A stretch of DNA of 38,691 bases from Christensenella sp. UBA2853 (GCA_002350845.1 DEFL01000064.1:7847-46537); one strand, 5' to 3'; positions 30,898 through 38,544 are shown, counted from the first letter of the stretch. Numbers and translations are program-made. Notes: a model not told the origin generated them from the letters alone.

Positions 30898-30984
30898 GTG
30901 CCAAAAGGCTGAAAGATGCGTATCAATAGGTGCCGGCGCGAAAAGCACCGGTGATATGAAGAAATGAACGACCTGCGAAGCAGG
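30898..30984 (+). promoter_or_regulatory. shared promoter motif, copy 6, with two-hairpin leader of SH3 gene 3
   Basis: GTGCCA (30898-30903), 15 bases, CGTATCAAT (30919-30927). Leader: hairpin 1 with GCCGG/CCGGT arms (from about 30931) and hairpin 2, CCTGC-gaa-GCAGG, at 30972-30984. The first block has G in place of C at its first base. Confidence 0.75.
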
Positions 30985-31012
30985 TTTGAAAAAAAGAAAG
31001 GAAACTGAAATT

Positions 31013-31561
31013 ATGAAGAAGGTTATCAGTATTGTACTGATTGTAATGACCCTTGTGGGTCTGATGATCCCTGTGTTTGCCGGAGCTGAAGGCAATACCA
31101 TGTATGTGAACTGTGAAAACGGCAAGAGCCTGAATGTGCGCAGAGCGCCGAATGGAAAAGTAATGTACCGCGTTGTGTGCGGAAGCGCACTGGAAGTGGA
31201 TCCTGTTGTTCCCTGCCCCAAGGGCTGGGCCTTTGTGCGGGTGCCGGGTCATACCTCCGGCGGATATGTCATGACCAAGTTCCTGTTCACCCAGGAACCC
31301 GGAAAGTATGAGATCACCGAACGCAAAGCCACGTTTACAAAAGTGAGCCCCTTCAGGGCTGCTGCCCGTCATCTTGCAGAACTGGGCACGGAACTGACTG
31401 CTCTGCGTGAAACGCCCAATACGTCAGCCAAGACGATCCGTCAGCTGGCAGAAGGCGACCTGCTGAAGGTTGTGGCCCGCGGCATCAACTGGAGCCGCGT
31501 GGTGGATCTGTCCACCGGAAGAACCGGATATGTGACCAATCTCTGTGTCAGCAAACTGTAA
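31013..31561 (+). CDS. secreted double SH3-domain protein, copy 3
   Basis: 182 residues. Signal peptide MKKVISIVLIVMTLVGLM (cut near VFAGA), then SH3-like repeats around LNVRRAPNGKVMYRV and LRETPNTSAKTIRQLA, with the family linker EPGKYEITERKA. It is clearly more diverged than copies 1 and 2: the CISCK pair is replaced by VRVPGHTSGG, and the end is TNLCVSKL. I use the ATG at 31013, with gaaaggaa upstream; an earlier in-frame ATG at 30986 is less well supported. The leader and promoter layout is the shared one. Likely exported and wall-binding. Confidence 0.88.
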   Translation: MKKVISIVLIVMTLVGLMIPVFAGAEGNTMYVNCENGKSLNVRRAPNGKVMYRVVCGSALEVDPVVPCPKGWAFVRVPGHTSGGYVMTKFLFTQEPGKYEITERKATFTKVSPFRAAARHLAELGTELTALRETPNTSAKTIRQLAEGDLLKVVARGINWSRVVDLSTGRTGYVTNLCVSKL

Positions 31562-31575
31562 TCGATGCTCAATGC

Positions 31576-31629
31576 AAAGGAGCGGTCCTGGGATGCCCTG
31601 AAAAGGGTATACTGGACCGCTCCTTTTTG
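31576..31629 (+). terminator. terminator of SH3 gene 3
   Basis: AAAGGAGCGGTCC (31576-31588) pairs with GGACCGCTCCTTT (31614-31626), with a second small stem inside, followed by TT. It also lies ahead of the convergent ligase gene. Confidence 0.85.
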
Positions 31630-31676
31630 GTGTGCAGAAAGGCTGGCGCGCGGAACACAGATCAGGATGGAATCCT

Positions 31677-33488
31677 TTATGACAAGCTGACACTGACAAG
31701 TTTTCCGTCTGCAATCCGGACCAGTCCGTCCCGCTGATCTGCCATCTTATGCCTGTCTCTCTTCAGGGTTGTGGGAGAATAGGGAAGCATGCCGTCATGA
31801 ATGGCGTAAGCACAGACCCTGACGCCCGGTTCATATTTCAGGATCTCCTGGTTCAGTTCAGCCAGATGATCCGCGGCATCGCTTTCCTTCGCTGACTGAT
31901 CCCAGGCGATATGCACCACAACATTGATTTCCCCGTGACTGCCGGGAAGCTGCAGGACGGCTGCATCATCAATGTAAGGTTTCTCCTTGATCCTGTGTTC
32001 TATATCAAACAGGTAGATTTCTCTGCCGTCGGGCAGTTTCACAGTGTCGTCCTTTCTGCCCCAGATATAGACAAACCCGTTCTCATCGATTTCTGCCAGA
32101 TCGCCTGTATGGATCCAGCCGTCGATCATGGTTCTGGATGTAAGATCAGGTTTTCTGTAATACTCTTTCATTGCAGAAGGGCTTTTGATCCATAATTCGC
32201 CGCGCTGATTGTAGGAACATTCATTCCCTTTGCTGTCAAACACGCCCGCAGTGATTCCGACAAAAGGAATGCCGACACTCATAATGGGCTTGCTGAAATT
32301 ATAGCGCACATCCGCAAATTCGGAACAGGCTGAAGCAAAGACTTCAGAAGCTCCATATGCACTGGCCACGCCTCTGTCCGATCCTGCTTTCTTCATCAGC
32401 TTCTGCCACTTTTTAAAGCAGGTGACACTGGTTCCTTCTCCCCCTACGACCCAGGATTTGGCATAAGAAAAATCATATTTCATGCCTTTTTCCATATTCC
32501 GGGCGACCCTGTTGAAAAAGGCTTCCCATGCGCTTCCGGTGGTACATATGACGTTTGCGTGATATTTTGTCACCTGATTGTAAAAATCCTTCTCAGACAC
32601 TCTGGGATCCATGACGACGGTCATTCCTCTGAACAGCGGCAGCATGAACAGAATGTTCAGGGAAGTGGCTGCAGTCGGAGGAAAATGATTCAGACATCTT
32701 TCGCCGGGAAAATACTGGCACCCTGACGCGGCGGCCATATATAATTGAGTGACCGCGCTTTCGTTTGTCGCGACGACGCCTTTTACAATGCCCCCTAATG
32801 TCGTCCCGCTGGAGGATGTAATAAATGCCTTCCGGCCCGGTGCAAATGGGACCTTTCCATCTCCCGGATCACCACCAGCAAGCTTTCTGGCCTCCGGCAC
32901 AGAAATGTATTTTTGTGCCTTTGGAATCCTTGACCCGCCTTTTGCTCCGGACAAAACAGAAACGATCTGTTTTTTGGGGGAAGGCATCGCGTCTGTGATT
33001 TTTGCAATGATCACTTTTTCAAATCTATCCTTTGAAAACTCGCCGGACACCTTATCCCACATCTGGTCAAAAACGATGGCAAGGCGGCATTCCTTTGTTT
33101 CTTCCGCCAGGGCTTCAGGCGTAATTGCAAGCTTAAGAAAATAAGGACATGCACCCAGCATATTCAGTGCAAAGATCATATAACAGGTATCCGGCATAAA
33201 CGGACCGTAATAGGCGACAACCTCATCTTCCTTTACGCCCAGCTTCCTGAATACCTTTGCCCACAGATAGACATGATCAATAAAGGTTTTTCTGGATATC
33301 ACTTTGCCAAAATATTCAATCGCAGGAATATCAATATGCTCATACAGACTTTTTTCGATGACATCCCAGACCGTCTGATCCGTGGGAGCATTCAGGACTT
33401 CTTTCTCCGCATGAGGTTTATAATACTTCAGCCATGGCTTATCCATCGACGGGAACCCCGTCAAAGCGTCTGCAACTCTGCCTGTCAA
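31677..33488 (-). CDS. AMP-dependent acyl-CoA synthetase/ligase B
   Basis: 603 residues. The start is TTG 33488, with ggggagg eight bases upstream. Motifs of the adenylate-forming superfamily are visible: FITSSSGTTLGGIVKGV (P-loop, about 224-240), VASAYGASEVFA (about 369), HTGDLAEIDENGFVYIWGRK (hinge region), and the end with SPTTLKRDRHKMADQ, where the catalytic lysine of a standard enzyme is expected in TLKRDR. It shares SMDKPWLKYY with the ligase at 321-2060, so both belong to one subfamily. The carboxylic acid substrate is not determined. It is cytoplasmic. A sigma-A-type promoter is present upstream. Confidence 0.9.
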   Translation of the reverse strand: MTGRVADALTGFPSMDKPWLKYYKPHAEKEVLNAPTDQTVWDVIEKSLYEHIDIPAIEYFGKVISRKTFIDHVYLWAKVFRKLGVKEDEVVAYYGPFMPDTCYMIFALNMLGACPYFLKLAITPEALAEETKECRLAIVFDQMWDKVSGEFSKDRFEKVIIAKITDAMPSPKKQIVSVLSGAKGGSRIPKAQKYISVPEARKLAGGDPGDGKVPFAPGRKAFITSSSGTTLGGIVKGVVATNESAVTQLYMAAASGCQYFPGERCLNHFPPTAATSLNILFMLPLFRGMTVVMDPRVSEKDFYNQVTKYHANVICTTGSAWEAFFNRVARNMEKGMKYDFSYAKSWVVGGEGTSVTCFKKWQKLMKKAGSDRGVASAYGASEVFASACSEFADVRYNFSKPIMSVGIPFVGITAGVFDSKGNECSYNQRGELWIKSPSAMKEYYRKPDLTSRTMIDGWIHTGDLAEIDENGFVYIWGRKDDTVKLPDGREIYLFDIEHRIKEKPYIDDAAVLQLPGSHGEINVVVHIAWDQSAKESDAADHLAELNQEILKYEPGVRVCAYAIHDGMLPYSPTTLKRDRHKMADQRDGLVRIADGKLVSVSLS

Positions 33489-33534
33489 GACAATGACCTC
33501 CCCACTTGCATTTCAGGTTGCTTTTCGAGTGCAG

Positions 33535-33563
33535 ATTATACATGGTTTCCATGGAATCGTCGA
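33535..33563 (-). promoter_or_regulatory. sigma-A-type promoter of ligase B
   Basis: Minus strand: TCGACG (33563-33558), 17 bases, TATAAT (33540-33535), about 47 bases before the TTG start. Confidence 0.7.
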
Positions 33564-33620
33564 GAGAGAGGGTGGGATTTTTGCGTTTGGACAGATACCG
33601 GGAAAAACAGTCGAAAAAAA

Positions 33621-33790
33621 GGGTGCAAAGGGTGCAAAAATCCGGGATTTTGACTGCCATCCCCTGAATCCCTCCGTATCAATACATGCCAGGCGCAATG
33701 AGCCTGGCTCAACAATCCAGATGATCCTGCATCATGCAGGTTGAATATAGATATTTATTATCCAGATGATCCTGCGATGCAGGTTTAAGA
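33621..33790 (+). promoter_or_regulatory. shared promoter motif, copy 7, with duplicated leader hairpin of the SH3 pseudogene
   Basis: CTGCCA (33654-33659), 15 bases, CGTATCAAT (33675-33683). Upstream is an exact tandem GGGTGCAAA (33621-33629, 33630-33638). Leader hairpin 1 is GCCAGGC/GCCTGGC (33688-33694 and 33702-33708, perfect 7 bp). Hairpin 2 occurs twice (33726-33740 and 33771-33783) within a 45-base repeat that starts at 33715 and 33760. The element persists although its gene is broken. Confidence 0.75.
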
Positions 33791-33796
33791 TAGATG

Positions 33797-33923
33797 ACCA
33801 CGAGGGGCTGCGGTTCCACCGGACAGAAAAATCCATACGCCGTCTGGCAGCCGGCGATGGAGAGGGGTGGACGCAGCCGGAACAAATGGGAAGTCTGCCA
33901 ACGATTTTACGGTCAGAAAGTAA
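33797..33923 (+). pseudogene. decayed SH3-domain gene (copy 4)
   Basis: The bases align with the 3' end of SH3 copies 1 and 2: the part for KSIRRLAAGD is intact (AAATCCATACGCCGTCTGGC, then AGCCGGCGATG), then short deletions and frameshifts, and finally the part for NDFTV, close to NDYMV of the intact genes, with a stop at 33921-33923. The signal peptide, the first SH3 repeat and the linker are absent. Promoter, leader and terminator remain recognisable, so the whole unit was once a working copy. This is an inactive relic unless the short end is still made. Confidence 0.8.
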
Positions 33924-33943
33924 GAATGACCTTTGATATAACG

Positions 33944-33988
33944 GGCGCTGTCCTGATACCGCTGAGACGGTACGGGGCAGCGCCTTTT
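33944..33988 (+). terminator. terminator of the SH3 pseudogene unit
   Basis: GGCGCTGTCC (33944-33953) and GGGGCAGCGCC (33974-33984) form a stem around an inner hairpin, followed by TTTT. It corresponds to the terminators of the intact copies. Confidence 0.8.
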
Positions 33989-34042
33989 GGGTATGCCTTC
34001 AGCTTCCTGGCATGCGTTTTTCATGTTTTCCTGCATGCCTCT

Positions 34043-34071
34043 ATTGAACAGATAAAATGCAGTTGTTATAA
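34043..34071 (+). promoter_or_regulatory. sigma-A-type promoter of the secreted split-barrel gene
   Basis: TTGAAC (34043-34048), 17 bases, TATAAT (34066-34071), 37 bases before the start codon. Confidence 0.8.
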
Positions 34072-34108
34072 TACAGAAAATCAAACAGAAAGGATACGGT
34101 GATAACCC

Positions 34109-34591
34109 ATGAAACGCTTTTTGGCTATTCTTATGACACTTTGCCTGCTTGCTCCTGCCTGCTTTGCAGAACAGGCTGTCGACACGGTGACGACCGCATC
34201 GGTGATGGACTACTACGGCACTGCGCTGGAAGGCGACGACCTCATGAATGCCATCAACTCCTACAAGGGCTTCTACACCGTGACCACGATCAACCCTGAC
34301 GGCACGCCTCTGACCGGCTTTTTCGTTTACAGCTGCGTGAAGGATGAAGAAGGCAATTACTATCTGGGTCTCGGCCTGGCAGAGAACCAGTCCCGTGCCA
34401 ACATTCTGGCCAACGGCCAGGTGTATGCTGTGTATGCACAGCTTCCCGAAGAAGGTGCCGGCTATCCGACGACTGGCGCCCGCATGACGCTGGAGTTCGT
34501 GACGGATGAGGCAAAGGCCGCCGCCCTGAATACGTCCGGCTACGCCACCATGCTGTTCGCAAAAATCGTTGCTGTGCGTCCCCTCGGCTGA
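34109..34591 (+). CDS. exported pyridoxamine 5'-phosphate oxidase-like (FMN split-barrel) protein
   Basis: 160 residues with a signal peptide (MKRFLAILMTLCLLAPACFA, cut near CFAEQ). The body matches the PNPOx-like split barrel: AINSYKGFYTVTTINPDGTP, GNYYLGLGLAENQSRANILA, GARMTLEFVTDEA. The family binds FMN or F420 or heme and is usually cytoplasmic; export is unusual. A ligand-binding or sensing role outside the membrane is possible. Ribosome binding site gaaagga upstream. A sigma-A-type promoter and a terminator make it a single-gene unit. Confidence 0.8.
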   Translation: MKRFLAILMTLCLLAPACFAEQAVDTVTTASVMDYYGTALEGDDLMNAINSYKGFYTVTTINPDGTPLTGFFVYSCVKDEEGNYYLGLGLAENQSRANILANGQVYAVYAQLPEEGAGYPTTGARMTLEFVTDEAKAAALNTSGYATMLFAKIVAVRPLG

Positions 34592-34608
34592 ATCCCTGAG
34601 AAAAACAG

Positions 34609-34650
34609 AGGTGGAGATACGACTCAATCGGGTCGGTCTCCATCTTTTTT
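34609..34650 (+). terminator. terminator of the split-barrel gene
   Basis: GGTGGAGA (34610-34617) and TCTCCATC (34637-34644), seven of eight pairing, with an inner GAC/GTC stem, then TTTTTT. Confidence 0.75.
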
Positions 34651-34778
34651 CGTGTGCGGAAGGGCAGCAAAAAAACAGACGGATTTTGTCAAAAACACGT
34701 GCATGACTCTGGCATCCTTTGCGGTATGTCCTATATAATAGGTCTTACCGGAAAAGAAAAATCAAGGAGGATGCCCCG

Positions 34779-35795
34779 ATGTTCAAATGTTCGGATGATC
34801 TGGCAGACCTGAATCAGTATCCCTATCATGTGCGGGATGTGCATATCAGCGACCCGTGTATCCTTGCGGACCCGGTGAGCAGGAAGTACTACACCTATGT
34901 TCAGTTTGTGGACAGCGAGCGGTTCCCGGATGTGCCTGCCGGGCGCGGATACTTCTATGCGCTTGAAAGCCCGGACCTGATCCACTGGTCGAAACCCCAG
35001 GTGTGTTTTGAGAAGGGCGACTTCTGGGCAGACATGGATTACTGGGCACCGGAGTGCCACATCTGGCAGGGCCGGTATTACCTGATCAGTTCATTCCGCG
35101 CGGAAGGCACCTACCGCCGCTGCCAGTGCCTGGTTGCGGACAGCCCCAGGGGACCATTTCACCCGGTTCGGCAGGAACCGGTCACGCCGGAAGGCTGGCA
35201 GTGCCTGGACGGCACGCTCTATGTTGACCCGCAGGGGGATCCGTGGCTGGTGTTCTGTCACGAATGGCTGCAGGTCGGGGACGGACAGATCTGCGCGGTC
35301 CGGCTGTCCATGGACCTCGGGGAAGCCATCGGGGATCCGGTGATTCTGTTCCGGGCATCGGACGGACCGTGGGTGGGGCCGAGCGGCGTAACGGATGGTC
35401 CCTACCTGCATCGCCTGCCCGGAGGAAAACTGCTCATGCTCTGGTCTGATTTCACGCCCAACGGAAGCTATGCCATTTCCTATGCCGTCAGCGAGACCGG
35501 CAGGATTCTGGGACCGTGGAAACAGCAGAAGGAACCCCTGTATGCCCTCGACGGCGGGCACGGCATGCTGTTCTACACCTTCTCGGGCCAGCTGATGATG
35601 TCCTGCCACTGCCCCAATGTGCACAGCCGCAAGCGGATTCTTCTCTTTGAAATGGAGGAAACGTCGGATGCGCTGCATGTGATCAACGAAGTGACGGGCA
35701 ACTGGTACAACGGGATCGGTGGGGATGCGGCGCGGTATGCCTACAAGGCCCCGTGCACGGAGGTTCCCTGTTTCCTGAAGGATCCCAGGGGATGA
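34779..35795 (+). CDS. glycoside hydrolase family 43 protein
   Basis: 338 residues from ATG 34779 (aaggagg upstream). The five-blade beta-propeller of GH43 is visible: catalytic Asp in HISDPCILAD (general base, about residue 25), DMDYWAPECHIWQGRYYLIS (the second conserved site), and DGTLYVDPQGDPWLVFCHEW with the acid Glu in the middle. LDGGHGMLFYTFSGQLMM closes the propeller. The family contains arabinanases and xylosidases. There is no signal peptide, so an intracellular exo-type enzyme on imported oligosaccharides is likely. TATAAT at 34734-34739 may be its -10 box; a clear -35 is not seen. Confidence 0.9.
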   Translation: MFKCSDDLADLNQYPYHVRDVHISDPCILADPVSRKYYTYVQFVDSERFPDVPAGRGYFYALESPDLIHWSKPQVCFEKGDFWADMDYWAPECHIWQGRYYLISSFRAEGTYRRCQCLVADSPRGPFHPVRQEPVTPEGWQCLDGTLYVDPQGDPWLVFCHEWLQVGDGQICAVRLSMDLGEAIGDPVILFRASDGPWVGPSGVTDGPYLHRLPGGKLLMLWSDFTPNGSYAISYAVSETGRILGPWKQQKEPLYALDGGHGMLFYTFSGQLMMSCHCPNVHSRKRILLFEMEETSDALHVINEVTGNWYNGIGGDAARYAYKAPCTEVPCFLKDPRG

Positions 35796-35819
35796 GACAT
35801 CCTGTCTGTTTATGAAAAG

Positions 35820-35847
35820 AAAAGCGGAGCATGACGCTTCGCTTTTC
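35820..35847. terminator. bidirectional terminator between GH43 and DUF6273 genes
   Basis: AAAAGCGGAGC (35820-35830) pairs with GCTTCGCTTTT (35836-35846), with one G-T pair, and T runs on both sides. Confidence 0.75.
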
Positions 35848-35873
35848 CTATGAATGGAATTCCTGATTTGCCC

Positions 35874-36566
35874 TCAGGGTTTCAGGCGTGCCGTATCGAC
35901 GAGAATGACCGGTCGCACGGTGGCAATCTTTTTGCTGGCATAGGTATAGTTGAGCGCGCCGCCTGAGTAGGAGCAGGAGACACGGTAACGCTCATTGCCG
36001 GGGGAGCGGAACCACCACAGGCTGCAGAGGCGGCCGGCATGGCGGACATTGTGCGCGCCGCGGGCGAGCGCATACGGGGTGGGCGTGCACTGCCGGGAGA
36101 CGTCATCGGTGAAATAGGTGGCGGCCTGCGTGTAGCTGAGGAGAAACACATGATCGTCCGTATCATTGCCGCCGGGAATGCCGTACTTGCTGCAGCACGA
36201 ATCGGGACCGTTATCTGTATGGTTGAGAACAACCGCCTGCTTTTCCGTTTCGCTGAAGGCGTCCTCATAGAATGCGCCGTTGAGCCATGCGCGGAGTGTG
36301 CATTCCTCCCAGGTGATATCCCCGTAGGTCTCATTGAAGGGCCGGGTATCCAGCGCGTACAGGCTCAGCAGGAGGCTTTGTCCGTCCACGGTGTCCAGCA
36401 CCATCCATTCAATCTCCTCAGGGCCGTTCTCAAGGTTATTGTCCTGCTCAAAGTGTCCGAAGCGGACAATGCTGCCGGGATGATCAAACGATCCGGCTTC
36501 TTCCGCGGATGCTGAAAAGAACACCGTAAGACATACGAGCAGAAGGAATGCAGCGGCTTTTCTCAT
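35874..36566 (-). CDS. exported DUF6273 protein
   Basis: 230 residues from ATG 36566 (cacaggaggcgcc upstream). The signal peptide is MRKAAAFLLLVCLTVFFSASA. The DUF6273 pattern is clear: IVRFGHFEQDN, IEWMVLDTVDGQSLLLSLYA, then DITWEECTLRAWLNGAFYED, VFLLSYTQAATYF and the C-terminal WWFRSPGNERYRVSCSYSGG with VRPVILVD. The domain is common in secreted proteins of Clostridia, often in several copies; its role is not known. A formylglycine- or C-type-lectin-like fold is probable. Promoter not resolved. Confidence 0.85.
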   Translation of the reverse strand: MRKAAAFLLLVCLTVFFSASAEEAGSFDHPGSIVRFGHFEQDNNLENGPEEIEWMVLDTVDGQSLLLSLYALDTRPFNETYGDITWEECTLRAWLNGAFYEDAFSETEKQAVVLNHTDNGPDSCCSKYGIPGGNDTDDHVFLLSYTQAATYFTDDVSRQCTPTPYALARGAHNVRHAGRLCSLWWFRSPGNERYRVSCSYSGGALNYTYASKKIATVRPVILVDTARLKP

Positions 36567-36713
36567 GTTTGGGCGCCTCCTGTGGTTTTTCTTGAGATAA
36601 CAGTTCGTCCCTGCCGTTCAGATTTCCTGCAGGTTCGGGCTGCCGTCTGGCGGTTTTTGCGTAAACGCGGTACAATCATCATTAAACAGAATGCAGAAAG
36701 AGGCGGATGAAGC

Positions 36714-37808
36714 ATGCAGTACAGAATCAATCGGCGGACCGGAGATAAGATCAGCGTCATTGGGATCGGCTCAGCCTATCTGTATGAGGCAGACAGAAAA
36801 GAGGGCGTGGAAGCGCTGCGGTGTGCGTTTGAAGGCGGGATCAATTACTTTGATCTCGCGGCAGGCGATGGCAGGGCGTTCCCGCTGTGGGGTGAAGCGC
36901 TCTCGGATGTCCGCAGTCAGGTATTCTACCAGATTCATTTCGGCGCGGATTACACCCGGGGCGCCTACGGCTGGTCATTGAACCTGGACACCGTGAAACG
37001 CTCCGTTGACTGGCAGCTCAGGGAGCTGAAGACCGATTACATTGATTACGGCTTCATCCACTGCCAGGACGAGGAATCCGACTGGGAAACCTACAGGAAA
37101 AACGGCATCCTGGACTACCTGATGGAACTGAAAGCGGCCGGTACAGTCCGGCATATCGGACTTTCATCCCACACGCCGTCTGTAATCCACCGGATCCTGG
37201 ATGAAACGGACGTGGATATGCTCATGTTTTCCGTGAACCCGGCCTATGATTACGGGAAAGGCGAGTTCGCCCACGGCGGCGTCACGGAGCGCGCCGAGGT
37301 CTACCGCCGGTGCGAGCGGGACGGCATCGGGATCTCCGTTATGAAGCCCTTCTGCGGCGGTCAGCTGCTTTCCGCAGCGCAGTCGCCGTTCGGGCAGGCG
37401 CTGACGCCGTATCAGTGCATCCGCTATGTGCTCGATAAGCCGGGCGTGCTCACGGCCCTGTGCGGCGCGGGCGGACTGGAAGATGTGAAGAAAGCGCTGG
37501 CCTATTTTGATCAGCCGGAGGAGGCGCTGGATTACAGCGTGATCGGCACGTTTGCCCCGCCGGAGGCAAATGGCAAGTGCGTATACTGCAATCACTGCAG
37601 GCCCTGTCCTGCAGGACTGGATATCGGATTGATCAACAAGTACTATGACCTGGCACAGGCAGGCGATGCCCTGGCGAAGGAACATTACCTGACCCTGGAA
37701 AAGACCGCCGGTGACTGCGCGGAGTGCGGACACTGTGACGGGCGCTGCCCCTTCCATGTTCAGCAGATGAGAAGAATGCAGGAAATCAGCCGCTTCTTCG
37801 GGAAGTGA
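36714..37808 (+). CDS. aldo/keto reductase with C-terminal ferredoxin-like domain
   Basis: 364 residues. An NAD(P)-type aldo/keto reductase barrel spans about 1-270: INYFDLAAGDGRAF (catalytic Asp near 46), LKTDYIDYGFIHCQDEE, and a GTVRHIGLSSHTPSV strand. The catalytic Tyr and Lys of standard enzymes are replaced or shifted, as in other Fe-S members. A cysteine-rich C-terminus follows: CVYCNHCRPCPAG (about 283) and CAECGHCDGRCPFHV (about 338), each fitting a 4Fe-4S site. It is probably cytoplasmic and redox-linked. The start ATG at 36714 has gaggcgg upstream. The substrate is unknown. Confidence 0.88.
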   Translation: MQYRINRRTGDKISVIGIGSAYLYEADRKEGVEALRCAFEGGINYFDLAAGDGRAFPLWGEALSDVRSQVFYQIHFGADYTRGAYGWSLNLDTVKRSVDWQLRELKTDYIDYGFIHCQDEESDWETYRKNGILDYLMELKAAGTVRHIGLSSHTPSVIHRILDETDVDMLMFSVNPAYDYGKGEFAHGGVTERAEVYRRCERDGIGISVMKPFCGGQLLSAAQSPFGQALTPYQCIRYVLDKPGVLTALCGAGGLEDVKKALAYFDQPEEALDYSVIGTFAPPEANGKCVYCNHCRPCPAGLDIGLINKYYDLAQAGDALAKEHYLTLEKTAGDCAECGHCDGRCPFHVQQMRRMQEISRFFGK

Positions 37809-37862
37809 GAGGCGGAAAACGCGGGAAGGCCGGAACCGTTCTGCTGAAAACGTTTTGTGATA

Positions 37863-37941
37863 CTGCCATCCTTTCTGATCGTACGTATCAAATGACGCCG
37901 GGGACAACCGGCATGAAGATAGATACGTCCTGCAATGCAGG
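37863..37941 (+). promoter_or_regulatory. shared promoter motif, copy 8, with two-hairpin leader of SH3 gene 5
   Basis: CTGCCA (37863-37868), 15 bases, CGTATCAAA (37884-37892). Leader: hairpin 1, GCCGG/CCGGC (37897-37901 and 37908-37912), and hairpin 2, CCTGC-aat-GCAGG (37929-37941), then gaaagga as ribosome binding site. Confidence 0.8.
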
Positions 37942-37970
37942 CTTTACGATAGAAAGGATGGCATTCCATT

Positions 37971-38522
37971 TTGAAGAAACTCATCAGCATCGTGCTGGCG
38001 GTAATGACGCTCATGGGACTTATGATTCCCGTGCTTGCCGGCGCAGAAGGAAACATCAGATACGTCAACTGCGAAGACGGCAAACGACTGAATGTGCGTG
38101 AAGCCCCCAACGGAAAACTTGCTTACCGCATCGCGTGCGGAACCGAGGTGGAAATCATGCCCACCGTGGCAGCACCGGCCGGCTGGGCGTATGTCAGAGT
38201 CGATGGACATACCAATGGCGGCTTTGTCATGACCAAGTATCTTGTTACCAGCAAGCCCGGAGGAAAATACGAGATCACAGAGCGCGCCGACAATTTCGTC
38301 GAAGTGACGCCCTACACGGTGAAAGCCAAAGCGCTCAACAGGAGGACGGAAAAGAGCGTCGGACTCCGCGAATCCCCCAATAAGACAGCGCATGCCATTC
38401 GCCGCCTTGAAGCCGGTGATACGCTGCAGGTCATTGCACGCGGCAAAACCTGGAGCCGGGTGCTCGATCCCACCACCGGAAAAACCGGTTACGTAGCCAA
38501 TGATTACATGGTCAAAGAGTAA
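37971..38522 (+). CDS. secreted double SH3-domain protein, copy 5
   Basis: 183 residues starting with TTG 37971, where the other copies use ATG. Signal peptide LKKLISIVLAVMTLMGLM in the encoded form (Met-initiated), cut near VLAGA. SH3-like repeats lie around LNVREAPNGKLAYRI and VGLRESPNKTAHAIRRLE, with the linker GGKYEITERADN. The Cys pair of copies 1 and 2 is absent, and YVRVDGHTNGG takes its place as in copy 3. The ribosome binding site gaaagga is 12 bases before the TTG, so expression is likely weaker. It belongs to the shared-promoter set. Exported; no catalytic domain. Confidence 0.87.
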   Translation: MKKLISIVLAVMTLMGLMIPVLAGAEGNIRYVNCEDGKRLNVREAPNGKLAYRIACGTEVEIMPTVAAPAGWAYVRVDGHTNGGFVMTKYLVTSKPGGKYEITERADNFVEVTPYTVKAKALNRRTEKSVGLRESPNKTAHAIRRLEAGDTLQVIARGKTWSRVLDPTTGKTGYVANDYMVKE

Positions 38523-38544
38523 ACAGACCGTTCAATATACCGTG

